Shown piece after piece: positions 1-6,444 of a stretch of DNA of 9,425 bases. The notes beneath the pieces were generated by a model. The model did not search any database. It saw only the letters and a program-made list of their open reading frames with translations, and was not told where the DNA came from. Source of the stretch: an uncultured Lachnospiraceae bacterium. GTDB taxonomy: Bacteria > Bacillota_A > Clostridia > Lachnospirales > Lachnospiraceae. Both the position numbers and the translations under genes were made by a program. The stretch lies in NCBI GenBank assembly GCA_947302185.1, contig CAMYVI010000089.1, positions 1-9,425 on the forward strand. Direction: 5' to 3'. Each line of letters starts with the position of its first letter. The stretch's first letter is position 1.

Positions 1-21
1 CTTAAGGGCTTTTACCCCAGA

Positions 22-140
22 ATGCATGAAAGGGGCTGTTGCATTAAGACAAAGTACAGCAAAATATGCCGGTAAAGATGTATTCCGTCATATTTCGTTG
101 CAACATTGCTTAATGCGGCGGTCCCTTTTTACAAATGCAT
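22..140 (+). repeat. Long palindromic hairpin element, copy A, upstream of lepB
   Basis: One long imperfect palindrome centred between 78 and 79. The outer stem pairs 29-48 with 109-128: 20 consecutive pairs, of which 16 are Watson-Crick and four are G-U (35-122, 37-120, 39-118, 40-117). In the same register 57-60 pairs with 97-100, 62-68 with 89-95 and 70-72 with 85-87, leaving a 12-nt loop at 73-84 and an internal loop at 49-56/101-108. Matching ATGCAT hexamers lie outside the stem at 22-27 and 135-140, and a T-run follows at 126-130. The left arm is shared with the copy after leuS: 15 of 17 bases agree between 30-46 and 6301-6317. Transcribed rightward it would form a terminator-like or processing hairpin just before the lepB ribosome binding site. 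It may equally be a MITE-like element. The function is inferred; the pairing is seen. Confidence 0.75.
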
Positions 141-156
141 GTGCAGGAGTTATGCT

Positions 157-741
157 ATGAAAGTTAGAGAAAAAGAACCTGTAAAACCGGTGAGACGCAG
201 TCTCTGGTATAGTACAAAAACAAGAAATATTACGACATGGATTGTCGAAATCGTAATAGTACTTGCTCTGTCTGCTGTATTTTCTTATGTATTCTGTTCC
301 TCCGTAACCGTACTCGAGAGTTCAATGGACCCGACCCTTCAGGCAGGAAACAGAGTTATGATCAACAGGCTTTCATACACTGTCGGAAAAATCAAGAGAG
401 GAGATCTCATCGCCTATAGCAATTCGGACAGCACTGATTCTTCCGTGCATGTCAAGAGAGTCATAGGCTTGCCGGGCGAGAAAGTTCAGATTCGGGACGG
501 ATTGATTTTGATCGACGGTCAGACATATATCGAAGAGAGGGCTTTTCCGAGTATGAACAGCGGAGGTCTGGCTGAAAACGGGGTCACACTCGGAAACGAA
601 GAATATTTTGTACTCGGGGACAATAGGAATAACAGTGAGGACAGCCGCTTTACTGATGTAGGCAACATACCCGCACGTTCCGTAATGGGCAAGGTCTGGC
701 TTATCGTATCGCCGTTTTCTTCATTTGGATTTATAGATTAG
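157..741 (+). CDS. lepB: Type I signal peptidase LepB
   Basis: Membrane-bound serine protease that cleaves signal peptides from Sec- and Tat-exported proteins on the outer face of the membrane. The 194-residue product has a basic N-terminus, one membrane segment at about residues 28-48, then the catalytic domain. The nucleophile Ser56 lies in SSMDPTL, the general-base Lys100 in VKRVIGLPGE, and the conserved GDNRNNSEDSR box spans 154-164. A single N-terminal anchor and this length fit the short Firmicutes (SipS-like) type. I chose the ATG at 157 because AGGAG (145-149) precedes it by 7 nt; a TTG in frame at 106 would put hairpin sequence into the protein and has no ribosome binding site. The gene is the first complete one of the lepB-rbgA-rnhB-yraN-pgeF run. 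No promoter is visible in the window, so transcription probably enters from the left. Confidence 0.96.
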   Translation: MKVREKEPVKPVRRSLWYSTKTRNITTWIVEIVIVLALSAVFSYVFCSSVTVLESSMDPTLQAGNRVMINRLSYTVGKIKRGDLIAYSNSDSTDSSVHVKRVIGLPGEKVQIRDGLILIDGQTYIEERAFPSMNSGGLAENGVTLGNEEYFVLGDNRNNSEDSRFTDVGNIPARSVMGKVWLIVSPFSSFGFID

Positions 742-768
742 CAGTAGATAGAACAAGGAGAGTATATT

Positions 769-1611
769 TTGGACATTCAATGGTATCCGGGACATATGAC
801 GAAAACTATTCGTCAGATGAAAGAAGATATGAAACTTGTCGATCTCGTGATCGAAATAACAGATGCCAGAATTCCTCTGTCTGCAAGGAACCCGGATATA
901 GAGTCGCTGGCTTCCGGAAAAGCCAGAATGCTGATATTGAATAAAGCCGATCTTGCAGATGAGACGGAGAATCGTAAGTGGGTGGCATACTTCAGGAACC
1001 GGGGTCTGACCACACTCCTCATGGACGCCAGATCGAGAGGCAATGTAAAGATTATTACCCCCGCGATTCTGGAAGCCTGCCGCGAGAAAATCGAGCGGGA
1101 CCGGATGAAAGGGATGAAAGAGAGACCGATCAGAGCTATGGTGGCAGGGATACCGAATGCCGGCAAGTCCACGTTTATAAACTCGTTCTCCGGTAAGGCA
1201 ATGGCAAAAACCGGAAACAAGCCCGGCGTCACACGAGGCAGGCAGTGGATACGCCTAGGCGGACGGGTTGAACTGCTTGATACGCCCGGACTGCTCTGGC
1301 CAAAGTTCGACGATCCGAAAGTCGGTGAGAACATCGCCCTCATCGGTTCAATAAACGATCAGATTCTTGAACAGGGCGAATTGGCGGTCCTTCTTATAAA
1401 GAGGCTCACTGAAGATTACCCCGGTATCCTGACTGCCCGATATGATATAGAGGAGACCGGTACGCCGGTTGAAGTTCTCGAGGCAATCGGTTCCAAGCGA
1501 GGCTGCCTGAAAAAAGGCGGAGTGATTGACTACGACAGGGCATCCCGGATATTACTTGATGAGTTCAGATCGGGAACCCTCGGGAGAATCACGCTCGAGA
1601 AGGCAGACTGA
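769..1611 (+). CDS. rbgA: Ribosome biogenesis GTPase RbgA (YlqF)
   Basis: Circularly permuted GTPase that acts late in 50S subunit assembly, when several L-proteins join the particle. The 280-residue protein shows the permuted motif order: G4 NKAD at 58-61 and a G5-like DARS at 86-89 come before the P-loop GIPNAGKST at 127-135, the switch-I threonine in PGVTRG (152-157) and G3 DTPG at 171-174. The N-terminal WYPGHM contains His9, the residue proposed to take part in GTP hydrolysis in Bacillus RbgA. A C-terminal helical region of about 80 residues matches the family's RNA-contacting domain. The start is TTG at 769, with AAGGAG at 755-760 eight bases upstream; no ATG fits the conserved N-terminus. 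It begins 27 nt after the lepB stop and is probably cotranscribed with it. Confidence 0.96.
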   Translation: MDIQWYPGHMTKTIRQMKEDMKLVDLVIEITDARIPLSARNPDIESLASGKARMLILNKADLADETENRKWVAYFRNRGLTTLLMDARSRGNVKIITPAILEACREKIERDRMKGMKERPIRAMVAGIPNAGKSTFINSFSGKAMAKTGNKPGVTRGRQWIRLGGRVELLDTPGLLWPKFDDPKVGENIALIGSINDQILEQGELAVLLIKRLTEDYPGILTARYDIEETGTPVEVLEAIGSKRGCLKKGGVIDYDRASRILLDEFRSGTLGRITLEKAD

Positions 1612-1663
1612 CGGACAGATCCCGGGTGACTGGTGAACATGATGAAAGAGATAGGGTGATGAC

Positions 1664-2347
1664 TTGACCGAAAAACAGCTTGCAAAACAGAGAGAAAAAG
1701 AGGAGAGGCAGACAGAAAAGCTCAGAAAAGAGATCGAGAGGACGGAGAGTATGATGGTCTACGAGCATAAATTCGAAGACCGTGGTATTCTGTGCGGCAT
1801 CGATGAGGTGGGGCGCGGTCCTCTATCCGGACCGGTGGTGGCAGCTGCCGTCATTCTGCCGACCGACCACAGAATTCTGTATCTCAATGACTCAAAGAAG
1901 CTTTCTGAAAAAAAGAGGGAACAGCTCTACGATGTCATAATGGATGAGGCGGCTGCGGTCGGGATAGGTATGGTCCCTCCGGCAAGAATCGATGAGATCA
2001 ATATTCTGCAGGCAACGTACGAGGCGATGCGGGAGGCAATAGGAAGGCTGAATATAAAGCCGGATTTACTGCTCAACGATGCTGTGACGATTCCGGAGGT
2101 TCCGATTCCTCAGGTGGCTATAATAGGGGGCGACCGCAAGAGTGTATCGATTGCTGCTGCGAGTATTGTCGCTAAGGTGACAAGAGACCGCATGATGGTA
2201 GAGTACGAAGATATGTTCCCGGGCTACAAATTCGCGAAGAATAAGGGGTACGGGACCGCTGAACATATTGCTGCACTGAAAGAGCTCGGCCCGTGTCCGA
2301 TTCACAGAAAGTCTTTCATAGGTCATTTTGTTGATATCACAGATTGA
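1664..2347 (+). CDS. rnhB: Ribonuclease HII
   Basis: Cuts the RNA strand of RNA-DNA hybrids and starts removal of single ribonucleotides misincorporated in DNA. The 227-residue protein carries the metal-binding acidic residues Asp47 and Glu48 in DEVGRG, Asp139 in LLNDAV and Asp157 in GGD, matching D16, E17, D108 and D126 of the E. coli enzyme. DSKKLS (76-81), the AASIVAKVTRDR block (165-176) and NKGYGT (193-198) are also typical. Residues 1-28 form a highly charged, probably helical extension before the core; N-terminal extensions are common in Firmicutes RnhB. I took the TTG at 1664 as start: GGTGAT (1655-1660) can pair with the 5' part of the anti-Shine-Dalgarno. An ATG near 1751 would lose only the extension and remains possible. 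It lies 52 nt after rbgA in the same operon. Confidence 0.95.
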   Translation: MTEKQLAKQREKEERQTEKLRKEIERTESMMVYEHKFEDRGILCGIDEVGRGPLSGPVVAAAVILPTDHRILYLNDSKKLSEKKREQLYDVIMDEAAAVGIGMVPPARIDEINILQATYEAMREAIGRLNIKPDLLLNDAVTIPEVPIPQVAIIGGDRKSVSIAAASIVAKVTRDRMMVEYEDMFPGYKFAKNKGYGTAEHIAALKELGPCPIHRKSFIGHFVDITD

Positions 2348-2381
2348 TCTGCTTTGAATGATAACGTATTCGAGAGGAATT

Positions 2382-2735
2382 ATGAATAAAAGAACTATCG
2401 GTTCAGACTATGAGAATAAAGCCTGTGAGTTCCTCGAAACTCAGGGCTTTTCTGTTTTGGAGAGAAACTTTCGATGCCGGCAGGGCGAGATTGATATTGT
2501 AGCGAGAGAAGGAAGGTATCTGGTCTTCGTGGAGGTCAAATATCGTGCCACATCGGCCAGGGGCACTCCGATTTCGGCGGTCAATTATCGAAAACAGAGA
2601 AAGATATCCCGTATAGCACTTTATTATCTGACCAAGAACGCCTATCCCGAGACGACACCATGCCGATTCGATGTGGTCGGTATTTCTCCGGGAGAGGTAG
2701 TCCATATCAGGAACGCGTTTGATTATGTTCCGTGA
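2382..2735 (+). CDS. yraN: YraN / UPF0102 family endonuclease-fold protein
   Basis: Small protein of the UPF0102 family, which has a restriction-endonuclease-like fold and habitually sits next to rnhB; its cellular role is not firmly established. The 117-residue product has the family signature: QGEIDIVARE (34-43) followed by LVFVEVKYR (47-55). Glu36, Asp38, Glu51 and Lys53 are the candidate active-site residues, in the order of a PD-(D/E)XK-type centre. RFDVV at 95-99 is also conserved. I prefer the ATG at 2382 because AGAGGA (2373-2378) precedes it, although the 3-nt spacing is short; an in-frame ATG at 2358 would add eight residues and has no ribosome binding site. It starts 34 nt after rnhB. 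Its stop overlaps an in-frame GTG (2732) of the pgeF reading frame, which I do not think is the pgeF start. Confidence 0.93.
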   Translation: MNKRTIGSDYENKACEFLETQGFSVLERNFRCRQGEIDIVAREGRYLVFVEVKYRATSARGTPISAVNYRKQRKISRIALYYLTKNAYPETTPCRFDVVGISPGEVVHIRNAFDYVP

Positions 2736-2846
2736 GAGCATATGTGAGAAAACTTACGATTGCAAAGCTCAACCGGTGCGGAACCCGTTTGAATGTACAT
2801 ACAGTTTCTGTTCCTGATCAGGCAATCAGTATCATGATAAAATATG

Positions 2847-2881
2847 AAAGGAGAGCGGCAGCCAAGCCGCGGTACTATATG
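2847..2881 (+). promoter_or_regulatory. Hairpin-spanned ribosome binding site of pgeF
   Basis: AAAGGAG at 2847-2853 is the best Shine-Dalgarno near the gene, but the first fitting start codon is ATG 2879, 25 nt downstream. In between, GCGGC (2855-2859) can pair with GCCGC (2866-2870) around a six-base loop. Folding removes 16 nt and leaves an effective spacing of about 9 nt. No ATG, GTG or TTG occurs at normal distance from this site in any frame. Hairpins that bring a distant Shine-Dalgarno to the start are known from phage T4 genes 25 and 38. The stem and spacing are seen; use in translation is inferred. Confidence 0.5.
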
Positions 2882-3721
2882 AATAATCAACCTTCATTCA
2901 GATGGAAAAGCGAAAGCGCCCCAAAGCTGAATGTTCATATTAAGAACGGTGTAGTCTGGCTTTCTTATCCTTCCCTTGACCGGGAAGAATGGGTGATAAA
3001 CGCTTTTTCGACCAGACTTGGCGGAGTCAGCACCGGATATCAGGCAACGATGAACCTCTCTTTTAAACAGGATTGCAGTCCGGATGCGGTCCGGGAGAAT
3101 TTCAGTCGATTTGCAGATGCCGTCGGATTTTCCACTGACGACCTCATTCTTTCGGATCAGACACATACGACAAATGTGCTGCGTGTCGGCAGGCGCGACA
3201 GGGGGAAAGGGTTCAATACTGCCATGGACTGGCACGATGTGGATGGGTTTATTACAAATGAGCCCGGCTGCGCTCTCGCTACATTCTATGCGGATTGTGT
3301 TCCGCTGTATTTCGTTGACCCTGTTCACAGGGCTATAGGCCTGTCTCACTCCGGCTGGAAGGGAACAGCGAAAGGGATGGGCAAGATCACAGCTATGGCC
3401 ATGGCGCGTGAGTTCGGAACAGATCCGGAAGATCTCATCTGCGCGATCGGCCCGTCTATCTGTCAGGATTCATATGAAGTCGGGGAGGATGTCGCCGCCT
3501 TTTTTGATAAAGCTTTTCTGAAAAACTCAGATACGGTACCCGGTAAGTATTATCTGGATCTATGGGAAGCTAACAAGGCGGTACTTATCGAAGCAGGCGT
3601 TCGGGAAGAGAACATCACGCTGCCGAATCTCTGCACTGCGTGTAATTCTGACAAACTTTTCTCGCACAGGGCATCGAAAGGAAAGCGCGGAAATCTCGGG
3701 GCCTTTCTTATGATTCGCTAA
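2879..3721 (+). CDS. pgeF: PgeF / YfiH (laccase-domain, multicopper polyphenol oxidase family) protein
   Basis: Member of the YfiH/YlmD family (Cu-oxidase_4, LACC1-like). Family members act in purine nucleoside chemistry (adenosine deaminase and phosphorolysis activities); the E. coli protein is called PgeF for its role in correcting peptidoglycan composition. The 280-residue product has the three metal ligands expected: His96 in QTHTTNV, Cys140 in YADCVPL and His157 in SHSGWKGT. FSTRLGG (43-49), GPSIC (191-195) and the C-terminal CTACN (252-256) and FSHRA (261-265) are family landmarks. I chose ATG 2879, which gives the normal family length and places FSTRLGG where expected. The frame stays open back to GTG 2732 and also has ATG 2834, but the extra 49 residues do not resemble the family and GTG 2732 has no ribosome binding site. 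It follows yraN after 143 nt. Confidence 0.9.
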   Translation: MNNQPSFRWKSESAPKLNVHIKNGVVWLSYPSLDREEWVINAFSTRLGGVSTGYQATMNLSFKQDCSPDAVRENFSRFADAVGFSTDDLILSDQTHTTNVLRVGRRDRGKGFNTAMDWHDVDGFITNEPGCALATFYADCVPLYFVDPVHRAIGLSHSGWKGTAKGMGKITAMAMAREFGTDPEDLICAIGPSICQDSYEVGEDVAAFFDKAFLKNSDTVPGKYYLDLWEANKAVLIEAGVREENITLPNLCTACNSDKLFSHRASKGKRGNLGAFLMIR

Positions 3722-3727
3722 AGACGG

Positions 3728-3759
3728 CAGAAATGATGAGGCGTTTCTGATATGTTTTT
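3728..3759 (+). terminator. Weak terminator-like hairpin after pgeF
   Basis: CAGAAA (3728-3733) pairs with TTTCTG (3744-3749) around a 10-nt loop, and five T's follow at 3755-3759. The stem is AT-rich and the T-run starts 5 nt after it, so termination would be partial at best. GCAGAA (3727-3732) can instead pair with TTCTGC (3764-3769). It lies just after the pgeF stop and before the leuS promoters, where a terminator is expected. Confidence 0.3.
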
Positions 3760-3773
3760 CCGATTCTGCGGTG

Positions 3774-3802
3774 TTTACAGAGTATGCAACCACGGATATA
3801 CT
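3774..3802 (+). promoter_or_regulatory. leuS upstream SigA promoter P1
   Basis: The -35 box TTTACA (3774-3779) and -10 box TATACT (3797-3802) are separated by exactly 17 bp, each with one mismatch from consensus. The predicted transcription start is near 3809. The last T of the -10 box is also the first T of the P2 -35 box. It reads into leuS. Confidence 0.65.
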
Positions 3803-3830
3803 TTACAAACAGAATCCGAAATGATATTAT
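3802..3830 (+). promoter_or_regulatory. leuS downstream SigA promoter P2
   Basis: The -35 box TTTACA (3802-3807) and -10 box TATTAT (3825-3830) are 17 bp apart, with a TG one base upstream of the -10 (extended -10, 3822-3823). The predicted start is near 3837, giving a leader of about 48 nt before leuS. This is the stronger-looking of the two tandem promoters. The leader is too short for a T-box riboswitch. Confidence 0.7.
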
Positions 3831-3884
3831 TTTTAACAGATTTTTTAGAAATTATCCGAAACAAGAAGGCAGGGAGAGTCAATT

Positions 3885-6284
3885 ATGAAATATAATTTCA
3901 GACACATTGAACAGAAATGGCAGAATGCCTGGGAAGAAGCAGGCATTTTTGAAGCGCAGGATAATTGCGATAAGCCGAAATTTTATGGTCTGGTCGAGTT
4001 CCCGTACCCATCGGGTGCAGGTATGCATGTCGGTCATATCAAGGCTTATTCCGGGCTTGAGATCGTTGCCCGCAAGCGCCGCATGCAGGGATACAACGTC
4101 CTGTTCCCCATCGGATTCGACGCATTCGGACTTCCTGCAGAGAACTATGCGATCAAGACCAATACACATCCGCGCGTTGTCACGGACCAGAATATAAAGC
4201 ATTTTTCCGAGCAGCTTAAGCGCGTCGGCTTCTCATTCGACTGGAGCCGTGTTATCGACACGACGGATGAGAATTATTACAAATGGACCCAGTGGATATT
4301 CCTGAAGCTCTTTGAGAACGACCTTGCATACCGCGACAAGACTCTTGTCAATTATTGCCCGTCATGTAAAGTTGTCCTTTCAAACGAAGACAGTCAGAAC
4401 GGGAAATGTGACGTCTGCGGAAGCGACGTGATCCAGAAAGAGAAAGAAGTCTGGTATCTGCGCATTACGAAGTACGCGGACAAGCTTCTTGAGGGACTCG
4501 ATACTGTTGACTTCCCTGAGGCTATCCGCGTTCAGGAGGAGAACTGGATCGGAAAATCGACGGGTGCGTTCGTGAACTTTACGATCGACGGCGTTGATGA
4601 GGAACTCCGCATTTACACGACCAGACCGGATACGCTGTTCGGCGTTACTTTCATGGTCATTGCACCGGAGCATCCGCTCATCGACAAATATGCAGACAGG
4701 ATCACCAACATGGATGCAATTTCCGCATACAGAGATGAGTGCCAGAAGAAGAGCGAATTCGAGCGTGTGAACCTTGTAAAGGATAAAACGGGCGTTCGAA
4801 TCGAAGGGCTGGAAGCGGTCAATCCGGTAAACGGAAAGAAGATTCCGCTCTTCATAGCAGACTATGTTATGATGGGATACGGCACAGGCGCTATCATGGC
4901 AGTTCCGGGTCACGATCAGCGAGACTATGATTTTGCGAAGGCATTCGACCTTGACATCATTGAAGTTATCAAAGGCGGGGATATGGATGCGGAAGCCTAC
5001 ACCGGTGACGGCGAGATGGTCAATTCCGATTTCCTCAACGGCTATACCAATAAGAAGGATTCCATTGAACGCATGATAGAGTACCTTGAGGAAAAAGGTA
5101 TCGGTGAGGCAGGCGTCCAGTACAAGATGAAGGACTGGGCTTTCAACCGGCAGAGATATTGGGGTGAGCCGATACCGATCATTCACTGCCCGAATTGCGG
5201 TATGGTCGGGGTACCCTATGAAGAGCTTCCGCTCAGACTTCCGGAAGTCGAAGAATTCCAGCCCGGCGAGGACGGACAGTCTCCGCTGGCCAAGATCGAC
5301 AGTTTCGTGAACTGTACCTGCCCGAAATGCGGAGGAGCAGCAAAACGCGAGACAGATACGATGCCGCAGTGGGCGGGATCTTCCTGGTACTACCTGCGTT
5401 ATATCGATCCGAAGAATGATCAGGCTCTGGCCGATATGGATAAGCTTAAATATTGGATGAATGTCGACTGGTATAACGGCGGTATGGAACATGTGACCCG
5501 CCACATGATTTATTCCAGATTCTGGCATCATTTCCTCTATGATATCGGCGCTGTCAATACTTTTGAGCCATATGCCAAGAGAACTGCACAGGGAATGGTT
5601 CTCGGCTCCGATAATCAGAAGATGTCCAAATCCAAAGGCAATGTAGTCGATCCTCTGGAAGTCGTTGAAGAGTTCGGTGCTGATACGCTCCGCACGTATG
5701 TGCTCTTCATGGGTGATTACGGCGCGTCATCTCCGTGGAATGAGAGCTCCGTGCGCGGTTGTAAACGCTTCCTCGACAGAGTAGCCCGTCTTGCAGATAA
5801 TCTTCAGGATACAAATGTTGTTTCACTTGAGAGCAAGCTACACAAGACGATCCGAAAAGTCACAAACGACATCGAGGACATGAAGTTCAACACAGCGATT
5901 GCTGCACTCATGACGCTGCTCAACGATTTTGAGGCTGAGAAAAAAGTAGGAAAAGATGAATACATTACGTTCCTTAAGCTTCTCAATCCGTTCGCTCCTC
6001 ATCTGACAGAGGAAATCTGGCAGTATATCGGAGGTGAAGGTTTCCTGTCCGTATCGGAATGGCCGATATATGACGAAGCCAAGACAATTGACGCTACAGT
6101 CGAAATCAGTGTTCAGGTCAACGGCAAACCGAGAGAAGTTATGAGCATAGCGGCTGACGCCGATCAGGCGGCAGCAGAGAAGGCAGGTCTTGCACTTCCC
6201 AAGATCGCGAAGCTTGTAGAAGGAAAGAAGATTGTTAAGGTCATCTACAGAGCCGGAAAGATTTTGAATTTTGTAGCAAAATAA
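3885..6284 (+). CDS. leuS: Leucyl-tRNA synthetase
   Basis: Class I aminoacyl-tRNA synthetase that charges tRNA-Leu and edits misactivated amino acids. Landmarks of the 799-residue protein in order: the HIGH motif as HVGH (48-51), a first zinc knuckle (Cys158, 161, 175, 178), the inserted CP1 editing domain with TTRPDT (245-250) and the GTGAIMAVPGHDQRDYDF block (333-350, with Asp344 and Asp347), a second zinc knuckle (Cys435, 438, 479, 482), the KMSKS loop (579-583), the anticodon-binding helical domain (about 620-730), and a C-terminal tRNA-contacting domain ending in KILNFVAK. The length is typical for bacterial LeuS. The start ATG has AGGGAGAG at 3871-3878, 6 nt upstream. It has its own tandem promoters and no T-box or other evident leucine-sensing leader. 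It is followed within 20 nt by hairpin element copy B. Confidence 0.98.
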   Translation: MKYNFRHIEQKWQNAWEEAGIFEAQDNCDKPKFYGLVEFPYPSGAGMHVGHIKAYSGLEIVARKRRMQGYNVLFPIGFDAFGLPAENYAIKTNTHPRVVTDQNIKHFSEQLKRVGFSFDWSRVIDTTDENYYKWTQWIFLKLFENDLAYRDKTLVNYCPSCKVVLSNEDSQNGKCDVCGSDVIQKEKEVWYLRITKYADKLLEGLDTVDFPEAIRVQEENWIGKSTGAFVNFTIDGVDEELRIYTTRPDTLFGVTFMVIAPEHPLIDKYADRITNMDAISAYRDECQKKSEFERVNLVKDKTGVRIEGLEAVNPVNGKKIPLFIADYVMMGYGTGAIMAVPGHDQRDYDFAKAFDLDIIEVIKGGDMDAEAYTGDGEMVNSDFLNGYTNKKDSIERMIEYLEEKGIGEAGVQYKMKDWAFNRQRYWGEPIPIIHCPNCGMVGVPYEELPLRLPEVEEFQPGEDGQSPLAKIDSFVNCTCPKCGGAAKRETDTMPQWAGSSWYYLRYIDPKNDQALADMDKLKYWMNVDWYNGGMEHVTRHMIYSRFWHHFLYDIGAVNTFEPYAKRTAQGMVLGSDNQKMSKSKGNVVDPLEVVEEFGADTLRTYVLFMGDYGASSPWNESSVRGCKRFLDRVARLADNLQDTNVVSLESKLHKTIRKVTNDIEDMKFNTAIAALMTLLNDFEAEKKVGKDEYITFLKLLNPFAPHLTEEIWQYIGGEGFLSVSEWPIYDEAKTIDATVEISVQVNGKPREVMSIAADADQAAAEKAGLALPKIAKLVEGKKIVKVIYRAGKILNFVAK

Positions 6285-6291
6285 ACAACGG

Positions 6292-6382
6292 ATGCGTTTC
6301 AAGGGGCTGCAGCATTAGGGCGAAACACTACTCTAAACAGTGGTGAAACTGCCCGAGGCGCAGCCTCTTTTCATTTGTGCAT
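6292..6382 (+). repeat. Palindromic hairpin element, copy B, after leuS
   Basis: Second member of the element seen at 22-140. The left arm 6301-6310 pairs with 6360-6369 (10 pairs, one G-U). Inside, GGGC 6318-6321 pairs with GCCC 6351-6354, and 6326-6332 pairs with 6339-6345 (7 pairs, one G-U) around a six-base loop. Outer hexamers ATGCGT (6292-6297) and GTGCAT (6377-6382) can also pair, as in copy A. TTTT at 6368-6371 follows the stem. The left arm matches copy A at 15 of 17 bases, while the GCATTA part, paired in copy A, is unpaired here, so the copy has diverged. It begins 7 nt after the leuS stop and probably serves as its terminator or 3' end stabiliser. Pairing is seen; function is inferred. 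Confidence 0.65.
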
Positions 6383-6444
6383 GTATCACAGACTAATATT
6401 TAGAGAATTCTGCTCTACGGCAATTCTTGAAACTGGGTGAAAAT

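Noticed and set aside
1..21. End of an upstream gene such as rplS
   Set aside because: Gene order makes rplS a good guess, and a TAA occurs at 3-5, but there is too little sequence to identify any gene.
106..156. Upstream TTG start for lepB adding 17 residues
   Set aside because: It lies inside the right arm of the hairpin, has no ribosome binding site, and ATG 157 has a good AGGAG at 7 nt.
128..156. TTTACA (128-133) and TATGCT (151-156) with 17-bp spacing as a lepB promoter
   Set aside because: The start of transcription would fall about 6 nt inside lepB, after its ATG and ribosome binding site, so it could not express the full protein.
813..1343. Open frame of 176 codons antisense to rbgA
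   Set aside because: It mirrors the rbgA coding pattern and has no sign of its own expression or family.
2813..2822. Perfect 10-bp palindrome CCTGATCAGG in the yraN-pgeF gap as an operator
   Set aside because: A single short palindrome without a convincing promoter beside it is expected by chance often enough; I found no second copy in the intergenic regions.
2732..2878. GTG start for pgeF overlapping the yraN stop, giving a 329-residue protein
   Set aside because: No ribosome binding site precedes it, the extra 49 residues do not look like the family, and ATG 2879 gives the normal length.
4380..5531. Open frame of 383 codons antisense to leuS
   Set aside because: It lies wholly within leuS, shows no domain pattern or ribosome binding site, and is explained by codon bias of leuS on the other strand.
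6394..6399. TAATAT as -10 box of a promoter for the transporter gene
   Set aside because: No acceptable -35 box lies 16-18 bp upstream; the only candidate (TCATTT) is poor.
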